Source: an uncultured Lachnospiraceae bacterium (GTDB lineage: Bacteria; Bacillota; Clostridia; Lachnospirales; Lachnospiraceae). Taken from it: 64,000 nucleotides of DNA. The position numbers were made by a program, and so were the translations under genes. A model generated the notes under the pieces. The model was not told the DNA's origin. It saw only the letters and a program-made list of their open reading frames with translations, and did no database searches. The stretch covers positions 29,904-93,903 of the forward strand of contig CAKXYI010000008.1 of assembly GCA_934899185.1 (NCBI GenBank). Reading direction: 5' to 3'. Below are positions 38,307 through 46,580 of the stretch, piece after piece. Positions within the stretch are counted from its first letter, which is position 1. Each line of letters opens with the position of its first letter.

Positions 38307-38459
38307 ATGAGACGATTGATCCTGCGTGGAAATGAATGTTTTGAAGTGGATGAGGAATGCCTACAAAAAAAGAAAATGCAGGGGGAAGAATGTAGACGCT
38401 GTAAACAAGACGGAAGAGAAAAAGGCAATCGATGGGATGGCAGGCAAAAAAGAAGATAG
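38307..38459 (+). CDS. Possible small basic CxxC protein
   Basis: An open frame of 50 codons with AGGA ten bases before its ATG. The product is rich in Lys and Arg and contains CRRC (residues 29-32) plus Cys11 and Cys18. It begins MRRLILRGNECFEVDEE. A stem with T-run lies seven bases after the stop. It is transcribed away from the preceding - strand pair. Size, cysteines and terminator support a real small gene, possibly zinc-binding, but coding evidence is limited. Confidence 0.5.
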   Translation: MRRLILRGNECFEVDEECLQKKKMQGEECRRCKQDGREKGNRWDGRQKRR

Positions 38460-38465
38460 CATAGT

Positions 38466-38495
38466 GAAAAGGCGCCCTTAAATGGACGCCTTTTC
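38466..38495. terminator. Bidirectional terminator
   Basis: GAAAAGGCG (38466-38474) and CGCCTTTTC (38487-38495) form a nine-base-pair stem. It lies between the small CxxC frame on the + strand and the cysteine-rich gene on the - strand, and it can serve both. Confidence 0.8.
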
Positions 38496-38505
38496 GATGA
38501 AAGTT

Positions 38506-38718
38506 TTAGAAGAAACTTCCGCAGCCGCCGCCATCGTTACAGCAGCAAAGAAGTAAGAGGATGATCCAGATGCTGTTTCCACATCCACATCCGTCATTTG
38601 AAAATGTTGATCCATTTCCGCACAATGCTAAGATCAGGATGATCCAGATCAAAGAAGAACAGCATCCGTTATTGTTGTCATTTCCACATCCACAATTTGT
38701 TGCAACTAGGTCACTCAT
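38506..38718 (-). CDS. High-cysteine small protein (chorion-class HCB protein 13-like)
   Basis: A 70-residue protein with 11 cysteines and many Gly/Asn. It is built of two similar units, each a GCG-type cysteine cluster followed by an isoleucine/leucine-rich helix (SLIWIILILALC and NSIWIILLLLCCC). Database entries of this look in Lachnospiraceae carry the name chorion class high-cysteine HCB protein 13, a label by composition only. GGAGG precedes the start. A spore-surface or membrane-linked role is possible; none is shown. Confidence 0.78.
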   Translation of the reverse strand: MSDLVATNCGCGNDNNNGCCSSLIWIILILALCGNGSTFSNDGCGCGNSIWIILLLLCCCNDGGGCGSFF

Positions 38719-38790
38719 AAGAAACCCTCCTAAATATTTACACTGTATCTTATGCGCATTTTGAAAAGTGGTTACAAAATGATTCGTGAC

Positions 38791-38819
38791 TTTACCGCAG
38801 TAAAAAGTTTTGCTATACT
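38791..38819 (+). promoter_or_regulatory. Sigma-A promoter of icd
   Basis: TTTACC (38791-38796), 17-base spacer, TATACT (38814-38819), with TGC before the -10. It is about 38 bases before the icd start codon. Confidence 0.75.
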
Positions 38820-38856
38820 AGAAAGCAATAGGGAAAATGCTAAGGAGGCAAAGAAC

Positions 38857-40065
38857 ATGAGCAAGATTATGATGAAGACACCACTTGTTGAGATGGATGG
38901 GGATGAAATGACAAGAATCCTTTGGAAGATGATCAAGGATGACCTGTTACTTCCATTTATAGATTTAAAGACCGAGTATTATGACTTGGGACTGGAACAT
39001 CGTAATGAGACCGATGATCAGGTGACGGTCGATTCCGCGGAAGCGACCAAGAAGTATGGGGTTGCCGTAAAGTGTGCAACGATCACACCAAATGCTGCAC
39101 GTATGAGCGAATATGATTTAAAAGAGATGTGGAAGAGCCCGAACGGAACCATCCGTGCAATCTTGGACGGTACCGTTTTCCGTGCACCGATCATTGTTAA
39201 GGGCATTGAGCCATGTGTCAAGAATTGGAAAAAGCCGATCACCATTGCACGTCATGCTTATGGGGATGTCTACAAGAATACCGAGATGGTCATTCCGGGT
39301 CCCGGAAAGGTAGAACTTGTTTATACGGCAGAGGATGGCAGCCAGACGAGAGAAGTTGTACATAACTTTACCGGAGCGGGTGTTGTGCAGGGACAGCACA
39401 ATCTGAATGATTCCATCGAGAGTTTTGCTAAGGCGTGTTTCAACTATGCCTTAGATACCAAGCAGGATCTCTGGTTTGCAACCAAGGATACCATCTCTAA
39501 GAAATACGATCATACCTTTAAGGATATTTTTCAGGAGATTTATGAGGAGTCTTATAAGGATAAGTTTGCCGAGGCAGGCATTACTTATTTCTATACCCTG
39601 ATCGATGATGCCGTAGCCCGCGTGATGAAGTCTGAGGGTGGTTACATCTGGGCTTGCAAGAACTACGATGGCGATGTCATGAGCGATATGATTTCTTCTG
39701 CGTTTGGTTCTCTTGCCATGATGACCTCTGTTCTGGTATCCCCACAGGGTGTCTATGAGTATGAGGCAGCGCATGGAACCGTACAGAGACATTATTATAA
39801 GCACTTAAAGGGTGAGGAGACATCCACAAACTCTGTTGCTACGATCTTTGCATGGACAGGAGCCCTGAGAAAACGTGGTGAGTTGGATGGCACACCAGAA
39901 CTTTGCGAATTTGCAGATAAGTTGGAGCAGGCTTGTATCAAGACGATCGAGGATGGAAAGATGACAAAGGATCTTGCTCTGATCACGACCATCGAAAATC
40001 CAACTGTTTTAAACAGCCAGGGATTTATCAAAGCCATCCGTACAACACTGGAAGCTATGTTATAG
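38857..40065 (+). CDS. icd: NADP-dependent isocitrate dehydrogenase (eukaryote-like subfamily)
   Basis: Oxidative decarboxylation of isocitrate to 2-oxoglutarate, needed for glutamate synthesis. The 402-residue sequence has the pattern of the homodimeric subfamily that includes eukaryotic enzymes: [11 protein letters not shown] at the start, [60 protein letters not shown] and [11 protein letters not shown]. The ATG at 38857 follows AAGGAGG; an earlier in-frame start at 38752 would run through the promoter. It lies nine bases before an ABC-F gene. Confidence 0.96.
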   Translation: MSKIMMKTPLVEMDGDEMTRILWKMIKDDLLLPFIDLKTEYYDLGLEHRNETDDQVTVDSAEATKKYGVAVKCATITPNAARMSEYDLKEMWKSPNGTIRAILDGTVFRAPIIVKGIEPCVKNWKKPITIARHAYGDVYKNTEMVIPGPGKVELVYTAEDGSQTREVVHNFTGAGVVQGQHNLNDSIESFAKACFNYALDTKQDLWFATKDTISKKYDHTFKDIFQEIYEESYKDKFAEAGITYFYTLIDDAVARVMKSEGGYIWACKNYDGDVMSDMISSAFGSLAMMTSVLVSPQGVYEYEAAHGTVQRHYYKHLKGEETSTNSVATIFAWTGALRKRGELDGTPELCEFADKLEQACIKTIEDGKMTKDLALITTIENPTVLNSQGFIKAIRTTLEAML

Positions 40066-40074
40066 GAGGAAGTC

Positions 40075-42018
40075 ATGATCTTATCATGCCAGAATCTTTC
40101 AAAGTCATTTGGAAGTGATGACATTATAAAGAATGTATCCTTTCAGATCAATGAAGGGGACAAGGTTGCTATTGTCGGAAACAATGGCGCCGGCAAATCA
40201 ACACTGCTCAAGATGATCACCGGAGAATTGGATGCGGATGCGGGAAATGTCGTGCTCGCAAAGGATGCGAGTCTTGGTTATCTGGCACAGTATCAGAATG
40301 TAGAAGGATGCGAGACGGTCTATCAGACCGTCTATTCTTCGCGTCAGGATATTCTGGATATGCAGGCTCGTCTACAAAAAATGGAAGAACAGATGACGGA
40401 AGTCACAGGGCAGGATCTGGATACCCTTTTGGAACGCTACCATGAACTCCATGACATCTTTGACCATAACAATGGCTATGCTTATGAGTCTGAAGTGCAG
40501 GGGGTCTTGCGCGGACTTGGATTTTCGGAGGAAGATTTTCAAAAGACCATGGATATGCTTTCCGGGGGACAGAAGACCCGTGTTTCACTGGGAAAATTAT
40601 TGGTGATGAAGCCGGATATCCTGCTTTTGGATGAGCCAATCAACCATCTGGATATGTCTTCAATCGAGTGGTTGGAGACTTTTCTTATGAATTATAAGGG
40701 AACCGTTATCATTGTAGCTCATGACCGTTATTTTCTGGACCGCATCGTTTCCAAGGTAATCGATCTGAGTATGCATACGGCACACGTCTATAAAGGTAAT
40801 TATTCTGCCTTTGCCATGCAAAAAGAAGAAATTCGCAAGACTATGCTGCGAGAATACGAAAAGCAGCAGGCATCCATCGCCCATCAGCAGGAAGTCATCG
40901 ACAAGTTAAAGCAATTCAATCGGGAAAAGTCCATCAAGCGTGCAGAGAGTCGGCAAAAAGCCTTGGATAAGATCGATGTATTGGAAAAGCCGATCGATGA
41001 AGAAAGCCGTATGCAGTTGTCCTTAGCACCGGATAAGACCAGCGGAAATGATGTCTTGGAACTCATTGGTCTGTCTAAAGCCTACGATGGCGTCATCCTC
41101 TTTTCCAATGTAGATTTTCTTTTGCAAAGAGGCGAGCATGTAGCGATCCTTGGGGATAATGGTACTGGAAAGACGACCCTCCTTAAGATTATCAACGAGA
41201 TCGTTCCGGCAGATGCAGGGGTATTTCGTCTGGGTGCAAATGTCACGATTGGTTATTACGACCAGGAACAGCAGGAATTAGATGACGATAAGACCTTATT
41301 TGAGGAGATGAGCGATACCTATCCGAATTTGAATCAGACCAGGATCCGCAATGTTCTGGCAGCCTTTATGTTTTTAGGGGATGATTGCTACAAGCGGATC
41401 GGTGACCTGAGTGGTGGAGAGCGTGGGCGTATCTCTCTTGCCAAACTCATGTTGTCCGGTGCTAACTTTTTGATTCTGGATGAGCCGACCAACCATTTGG
41501 ATATGGAGTCCAAGGAGATTTTGGAAAATGCCATCAATGCCTACGAGGGAACGGTGCTTTATGTGTCGCACGACCGTTATTTTGTCAACCAGACCGCAGA
41601 CAAGATCTTAGAATTGGCAGGGCAGCATTTTACGGTCTATCTGGGCAATTATGATTATTATGTTGAGAAGAAGGCCCAGTTCTTGCAAAGCCGCCAGGAA
41701 GAGGTGGCTGAGGCAAAGGCAGGAGACGAGCCTGTGTCCGGGGAGTCTGAGAGCAAGATGGATTGGAAGCAGCAAAAGAAGGTCCAGAGCGAAAAGCGCA
41801 AGGTGGAAAATCGTCTGGCAGAGGTGGAAGACCGCATTGCCGTCTGCGAAGAAGACCTGCGTCACATTGAGGAAGAATTTGCCAAGGATGATGTGGCGAC
41901 AAATTCGGCAAAACTCAATGAATTATCGCAAAAACAGGAAAAGTTACAGGAAGAATTGGATTCCCTCTATGAAAGTTGGGAAGAATTGTCGGAGACACTG
42001 ACACATGATTTCGCATAG
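40075..42018 (+). CDS. ABC-F family ATPase
   Basis: A 647-residue cytosolic protein with two ABC domains and no membrane segments. Walker A motifs are GNNGAGKST (near residue 38) and GDNGTGKTT (near 360). Signatures are LSGGQKTRVSLGK and LSGGERGRISLAK. Walker B motifs are LLLDEPINHLD (Ile for the usual Thr) and LILDEPTNHLD. A linker rich in Lys/Arg/Glu joins them, and a charged coiled coil forms the C-terminus (about 555-647). ABC-F proteins act on the ribosome in translation or antibiotic protection. The layout resembles the YdiF/Uup type, but a resistance role cannot be inferred. Confidence 0.92.
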   Translation: MILSCQNLSKSFGSDDIIKNVSFQINEGDKVAIVGNNGAGKSTLLKMITGELDADAGNVVLAKDASLGYLAQYQNVEGCETVYQTVYSSRQDILDMQARLQKMEEQMTEVTGQDLDTLLERYHELHDIFDHNNGYAYESEVQGVLRGLGFSEEDFQKTMDMLSGGQKTRVSLGKLLVMKPDILLLDEPINHLDMSSIEWLETFLMNYKGTVIIVAHDRYFLDRIVSKVIDLSMHTAHVYKGNYSAFAMQKEEIRKTMLREYEKQQASIAHQQEVIDKLKQFNREKSIKRAESRQKALDKIDVLEKPIDEESRMQLSLAPDKTSGNDVLELIGLSKAYDGVILFSNVDFLLQRGEHVAILGDNGTGKTTLLKIINEIVPADAGVFRLGANVTIGYYDQEQQELDDDKTLFEEMSDTYPNLNQTRIRNVLAAFMFLGDDCYKRIGDLSGGERGRISLAKLMLSGANFLILDEPTNHLDMESKEILENAINAYEGTVLYVSHDRYFVNQTADKILELAGQHFTVYLGNYDYYVEKKAQFLQSRQEEVAEAKAGDEPVSGESESKMDWKQQKKVQSEKRKVENRLAEVEDRIAVCEEDLRHIEEEFAKDDVATNSAKLNELSQKQEKLQEELDSLYESWEELSETLTHDFA

Positions 42019-42041
42019 GATAGACGGACCCTGTTAAAAAT

Positions 42042-42070
42042 TTGACATATATATTTAAAATATTTATAAT
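42042..42070 (+). promoter_or_regulatory. Full-consensus sigma-A promoter of rex
   Basis: TTGACA (42042-42047), exactly 17 bases, TATAAT (42065-42070). The spacer is A/T only. Such a perfect promoter should be strong and usually implies repression or post-initiation control. Confidence 0.9.
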
Positions 42071-42092
42071 TTTTATATGAATATGATATAAA

Positions 42093-42106
42093 TGTCATCA
42101 TTGACA
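42093..42106. promoter_or_regulatory. TGTCA-N4-TGACA inverted repeat in the rex leader
   Basis: TGTCATCATTGACA at 42093-42106 is a five-base inverted repeat with a four-base spacer, 23 bases after the -10 and so downstream of the predicted transcription start. A further TGACAT unit overlaps the -35. It does not match the clostridial Rex site TTGTTAANNNNTTAACAA. It is a candidate operator for an unknown factor. Confidence 0.45.
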
Positions 42107-42128
42107 GTGGAAGTAGGGGGAACTAAAC

Positions 42129-42758
42129 GTGGAAAAGGAAATATCCCAGGCAGTCATTCGCCGTATGCCAAGATATTACAGATATTTAGGAGAATTGCTT
42201 GATGCAGGCGTGGAGCGCATTTCATCCAACGAACTCAGCAACCGCATGCATGTGACGGCATCCCAGATCCGACAGGATCTCAACAATTTCGGCGGTTTTG
42301 GTCAGCAGGGCTACGGCTATAATGTCCAGTATTTGTATGATGAGATCGGCAAGATTTTAGGACTGAATGAGACGCACAATGTGATCGTGATCGGTATCGG
42401 TAACTTAGGACAGGCGATCGCCAATTATGTCAAGTTTGACAAATTAGGTTTCAAGATTGTTGGTCTGTTTGATGTCAATCCTGCATTGAAGGGAAAAGAG
42501 GTAAGAAATATCCCGATTCGTATGTTGGACGAATTACCGGAATTTGTAAAGACAACACGTGTGGATATCGCGGCACTGACCCTGCCAAAGCAGAATGCAG
42601 AAGCGACAGCGGCGCAGTTATCTTCCCTTGGCGTACATGCCATCTGGAATTTTGCCCATGTAGATTTAGATGATGTGGAGGATATGGTGGTTGAAAATGT
42701 GCATCTGTCTGATAGTCTGATGCAGCTTTCTTACAATATTGCCAACCACAAAAAATAG
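42129..42758 (+). CDS. rex: Redox-sensing transcriptional repressor Rex
   Basis: Represses fermentative and reductive genes until the NADH/NAD ratio rises. The N-terminal winged helix (about residues 1-80) shows PRYYRYLGELL and ITASQIRQDL-type recognition sequence (VTASQIRQDLNNFGGFGQQGYGY). The Rossmann domain has VIGIGNLGQAIANY. The length of 209 residues is normal. The start codon is GTG at 42129, preceded by AGGGGG. It heads a run of genes through mazF and has a full-consensus promoter. Confidence 0.96.
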   Translation: MEKEISQAVIRRMPRYYRYLGELLDAGVERISSNELSNRMHVTASQIRQDLNNFGGFGQQGYGYNVQYLYDEIGKILGLNETHNVIVIGIGNLGQAIANYVKFDKLGFKIVGLFDVNPALKGKEVRNIPIRMLDELPEFVKTTRVDIAALTLPKQNAEATAAQLSSLGVHAIWNFAHVDLDDVEDMVVENVHLSDSLMQLSYNIANHKK

Positions 42759-42779
42759 TTTTCAAAAGAAGGTGAGCGT

Positions 42780-43457
42780 ATGGAACGACAGGCGTTTACA
42801 GAAGCACTGGCGAAAACAAAAATACCCATTTTGGTCTTAGATCAGAAATGGCACCGGCTTTTTGCCCTAGATGGCAAGCCTAAAGAGGTGCAGGAACTGG
42901 AAAGCCAGTTGAAGGAGATCTTGGAGCGTCAGGGACGCCTGACACAGGAGTTAAAGGACCTGAAGAAGGTCAAGTCTTCCCTCATGCAGAATATCGTAGA
43001 GCATATGGATGCAGAGGAGGACAAGGAGACGCACAGCCGGCAGATGGACGAGAACAAACGGCTGATCGAGGAAGTCAAGGAAAAGATCGCAGCCAATGAG
43101 GATGCTCTTTTGGAGATTCCCAAGGAGATACAGTCCTGCAATGACGCACTGATGATGGAGACCATGACCTTTTGCTATGATCGTCTGCGCACCAATTACA
43201 AAGAAGCCGAGGAGATTGCGGAATGGATTAAAAAGGTCCGGGTAGAATTAAAAAAGAATATTATCCGCAAACAGAATCGGGAGATCAACAATAAAGAAAT
43301 CTATGCATATATGCATGATATATTTGGAAAAGATATCATCAATCTTTTTGATGTGCAAAATGATGATGTGGATCTGATCACAGGAGAGGATCGCCCGTCC
43401 GGTGATACGACCCAGGACGAACAATTATCAAAAGATGTACAAAAAGGAGACGTATGA
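42780..43457 (+). CDS. Coiled-coil protein of unknown function
   Basis: A 225-residue hydrophilic protein. Residues 35-130 form a strong heptad-type coiled coil (EVQELESQLKEILERQGRLTQ onwards), a second helical stretch follows to about 190, and the tail is acidic. The N-terminus IPILVLDQKWHRLFA may be a small docking segment. No enzyme motif or membrane segment is present. It overlaps the nnr start by four bases (ATGA) and follows rex by 21 bases. The function is unknown. Confidence 0.75.
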   Translation: MERQAFTEALAKTKIPILVLDQKWHRLFALDGKPKEVQELESQLKEILERQGRLTQELKDLKKVKSSLMQNIVEHMDAEEDKETHSRQMDENKRLIEEVKEKIAANEDALLEIPKEIQSCNDALMMETMTFCYDRLRTNYKEAEEIAEWIKKVRVELKKNIIRKQNREINNKEIYAYMHDIFGKDIINLFDVQNDDVDLITGEDRPSGDTTQDEQLSKDVQKGDV

Positions 43458-44947
43458 AATATATTTTAAACAGTCGCGAAATGAAACAATGCGATAGCCG
43501 CACGATCGAGCATTATGGTCTACCAGCCATGGTGCTTATGGAGAGAGCCGCACTATCGGTTGTTTCATTTTTGCATGAAAGAGATTTGTGGAAAAAGAAG
43601 ATCGCCATCCTATGTGGCAGTGGCAACAATGGTGGGGACGGACTTGCCATTGCAAGGCTTTTGCATTTGGGGGGGAGTCAGGTCTCGGTATGTCTGGTGG
43701 GTAATTTTTCCAAGGCTTCGCCGGAAAATGTCATGCAGCAAAAGATCTGTCAGCAGTATGGCATGGAACTATCTAGTTCTACAGATGTGCTGGCAGATGC
43801 GCAGGTGATTGTAGATGCCCTGTTTGGTATCGGACTTTCCAGAGAACTGGGAGGAGATTATTCTACACTTTTGCAGAAGGTCAATGCCATGGATGCTTAC
43901 CGGCTGGCGGTGGATATGCCGTCGGGTGTGTCTGCAGATGACGGACAGATCATGGGAACAGCCTTCTTGGCAGATGCGACCATTACCTTCGCTTTTGCCA
44001 AAGTCGGACAGATGCTTTATCCGGGCAAGAAATATTGTGGAGAACTGATTGTATCTTCGATCGGCATTGAGCCATGCAGTCTGGCAGACCAAGTCTTACC
44101 TTGCAAGAGTCTGGAACAAGAGGATCTTAAACAGTTACCGAAGGCAAGCCCGGATGACCACAAGGGAAGCCGGGGAAAGGTGCTTGTGATTGCCGGCAGC
44201 GAGGACATGGCAGGTGCGTCTTATCTTGCTTCTAAAAGCGCTTTGACGAGTGGTGCCGGCATGGTCAAGATCTATACGCCAAGATGCAACCGTGATATCA
44301 TTTTGACACGTTTCCCGGAAGCCATCCTTGTTACCTATGATAAATGGAATGAAAAGCAGTTGTTAGAAGAACTCGCATGGGCAGATGCCATAGCCATAGG
44401 TCCGGGGATCGGAAAGACGAATCTGGCAGAAAATCTGGTTCGTACGACTTTGGAAAATGCAGCCGTACCTATGGTAGTGGATGCGGATGCACTGGGAATT
44501 TTGGCAGACCATTTAAACTGGCTGAAAAAGCCCCATACGGAGACAGTCATTACTCCACATCTGGGTGAGATGGCACGGTTGACGGGCAGCCCGCTTATGT
44601 ATGTTGCCGACCATAAATTATCACTGGCACAGGATTTCGCAAGGGATTATCAGGTTATCTGTGCACTTAAAGATGCAGTTACGATCGTGTCCGTGCCTTA
44701 TGCCACGACTTATATCAATGCGAGCGGCTGTAGCGGGATGGCAACCGCCGGCAGCGGGGATGTCTTGTGTGGTGTGATCGCAGGGCTGATCGCACAGGGC
44801 TTGAGACCGGAAGATGCGGCATCACTTGGCGTTTATCTGCATGGACTTGCGGGAGAAGAAGCCGCAAGAACAGAGGGCAATCTTTGCATGCAGGCAGGCG
44901 ATATCATAAAGGGAATGAAAAGGATTTATCAGAAAGAAGGACGATGA
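43454..44947 (+). CDS. nnr: Bifunctional NAD(P)H-hydrate epimerase / ADP-dependent dehydratase
   Basis: Repairs damaged NAD(P)H hydrates. The N-terminal epimerase (about residues 1-215) shows GSGNNGGDGLAIARLL and DALFGIGLSREL. The ribokinase-like dehydratase (about 225-497) shows GKVLVIAGSEDMAGA, IGPGIGKT, VVDADAL, TPHLGEMARL and the catalytic ATAGSGDVL. The 497-residue fusion is common. It overlaps the coiled-coil gene and the alr gene, both by ATGA. Being near Rex, all three concern NAD(H), but this may be chance. Confidence 0.95.
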   Translation: MKYILNSREMKQCDSRTIEHYGLPAMVLMERAALSVVSFLHERDLWKKKIAILCGSGNNGGDGLAIARLLHLGGSQVSVCLVGNFSKASPENVMQQKICQQYGMELSSSTDVLADAQVIVDALFGIGLSRELGGDYSTLLQKVNAMDAYRLAVDMPSGVSADDGQIMGTAFLADATITFAFAKVGQMLYPGKKYCGELIVSSIGIEPCSLADQVLPCKSLEQEDLKQLPKASPDDHKGSRGKVLVIAGSEDMAGASYLASKSALTSGAGMVKIYTPRCNRDIILTRFPEAILVTYDKWNEKQLLEELAWADAIAIGPGIGKTNLAENLVRTTLENAAVPMVVDADALGILADHLNWLKKPHTETVITPHLGEMARLTGSPLMYVADHKLSLAQDFARDYQVICALKDAVTIVSVPYATTYINASGCSGMATAGSGDVLCGVIAGLIAQGLRPEDAASLGVYLHGLAGEEAARTEGNLCMQAGDIIKGMKRIYQKEGR

Positions 44948-46116
44948 TAGTGGATATAGAAAAAAGGCGTGTTTATGCCGTCGTAGATTTTAATGCTTTG
45001 GATCAAAATGTGCAGGCAATGGAAGAAAAATTACCACAGGATGTCGGAATAATGGCTGTGATCAAGACCAATGCCTACGGACATGGGGCAAGGGCAATCG
45101 CTAAATATTTAGAGGACAATAACCGTATCAGTGGTTATGCGGTTGCAACGGCAGAAGAAGCCTTGGAGTTGCGAAAAGCAGGCATCCAAAAGATGATTCT
45201 GATTTTAGGTTATGTATTTGAAAAAGATTATGAAGAACTGATCCAACAGGACATCCGTTTTGGCGTTTATCGGAATGACGTGGCGAAAGTCCTGAATGCG
45301 GTTGCAGAAAAGTGTCATAAAAAGGCACTGGTCCATATCAAGATTGATACCGGTATGCACAGAATCGGCTATCCGGTATGCCCGGAATCGATAGAAGAGA
45401 TCAAAGAGATCGCAGGTCTAAATAATCTTTGTCTAGAAGGAATCTTTACCCATTTTGCCAGAGCGGATGAAGCAGATAAATCCTATGCAAATAAAGCTTA
45501 TGGTTTATTCAAAGATATAATCAGTAAATTGCAGGAAGAAGGAATTACTTTTCCGACTTGTCATTGCTGCAACAGTGCCGCTATTTTAGAACTGCCTGGA
45601 TATCACGAAAATATGGTTCGTGCGGGCATTACCTTATATGGTCTGTGGCCGTCAGAGGAGATGGATCATGCTTTCCCTTTGCATCCCATTTTGTCACTCT
45701 ACAGTTATATTGTTCACATTAAGAACCTTCCGGCAGGAAGTGCGATCAGTTATGGCGGCACTTACGTTACAAATAGGGAAAGCCGTATTGCAACGATCCC
45801 GGTAGGATATGGGGACGGCTATCCGCGCTCTCTGTCAAGTAAGGGATATGTGCTTGTGCACGGCAAGCCTGCACCGATCGTGGGCAGGGTTTGCATGGAT
45901 CAGATGATGGTGGATGTGACGGATATCCCGGAGGCAGAGTATCTGGACCGTGTGACCTTGATCGGTCAGGACGGGGATGCAGTTATTTCCATGGAGACAC
46001 TGGGAAAAATGTCCGGGCGTTTTAACTACGAACTGGCATGTGATCTAGGCGACCGCATTCCGCGTTTTTATCAGAAAGACGGCGTATGCGTTGACGAAAT
46101 GAATTATTTTGCATAA
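44944..46116 (+). CDS. alr: Alanine racemase
   Basis: PLP enzyme making D-alanine for peptidoglycan. The PLP lysine is in MAVIKTNAYGHGA (about residue 40), and the catalytic tyrosine in ISYGGTYVT. RVCMDQMMVDVT is the other standard block. The ATG at 44944 overlaps the nnr stop as ATGA and has GAAGGA before it; a longer frame upstream only shadows nnr. The product has 390 residues. It is followed by a mazF gene, an arrangement known from Bacillus. Confidence 0.96.
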   Translation: MIVDIEKRRVYAVVDFNALDQNVQAMEEKLPQDVGIMAVIKTNAYGHGARAIAKYLEDNNRISGYAVATAEEALELRKAGIQKMILILGYVFEKDYEELIQQDIRFGVYRNDVAKVLNAVAEKCHKKALVHIKIDTGMHRIGYPVCPESIEEIKEIAGLNNLCLEGIFTHFARADEADKSYANKAYGLFKDIISKLQEEGITFPTCHCCNSAAILELPGYHENMVRAGITLYGLWPSEEMDHAFPLHPILSLYSYIVHIKNLPAGSAISYGGTYVTNRESRIATIPVGYGDGYPRSLSSKGYVLVHGKPAPIVGRVCMDQMMVDVTDIPEAEYLDRVTLIGQDGDAVISMETLGKMSGRFNYELACDLGDRIPRFYQKDGVCVDEMNYFA

Positions 46117-46183
46117 TCTAAATATGAATAGCTTTTGAAATTGTGGAAATACTATTTAAAAATTCAATTTTGGAGAGTGTAGT

Positions 46184-46531
46184 ATGACAATTAAAAGAGG
46201 CGATATTTATTATGCAGACTTGCGACCGGTTGTTGGCTCGGAACAGGGCGGGATCCGACCGGTACTGATTATTCAAAATGATGTCGGAAATATTCATTCT
46301 CCGACCGTGATCTGTGCAGCAATCACATCCCAGTTGCACAAGGCAAAATTGCCAACGCATGTTTCACTGGATAGTGGTAAATATGACCTGGTCAAGGATT
46401 CGGTCGTGCTCTTGGAGCAACTTCGCACCATTGATAAGGCTAGGCTTAAGGATAAGATATGTCATTTGGATAATCAGGTTTTATTTGAGATTGATAAAGC
46501 ATTAGAGATCAGTCTGGAATTGCTTACATAG
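46184..46531 (+). CDS. mazF: MazF/PemK (EndoA) family mRNA interferase, no adjacent antitoxin
   Basis: A 115-residue toxin of the MazF/NdoA type that cleaves mRNA at short single-stranded sites. The start [33 protein letters not shown] matches Bacillus/Clostridium EndoA closely, and AAITSQ and [14 protein letters not shown] are also family blocks. The GGAGAG site lies before the ATG. In Bacillus the order is alr-antitoxin-toxin, but here only 67 bases lie between alr and the toxin, so no antitoxin fits. An antitoxin may be elsewhere. Confidence 0.93.
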   Translation: MTIKRGDIYYADLRPVVGSEQGGIRPVLIIQNDVGNIHSPTVICAAITSQLHKAKLPTHVSLDSGKYDLVKDSVVLLEQLRTIDKARLKDKICHLDNQVLFEIDKALEISLELLT

Positions 46532-46580
46532 CAGTTTCAAAGATTTTCACATAAGAAAGGAAATGAGGTAATAGAATACC

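Noticed and set aside
42019-42128. Rex auto-regulation site
   Set aside because: No TTGTTAANNNNTTAACAA-like sequence is present in this leader.
44767-44943. Longer alr N-terminus
   Set aside because: It only reads through nnr in another frame; the family begins at the ATG at 44944.
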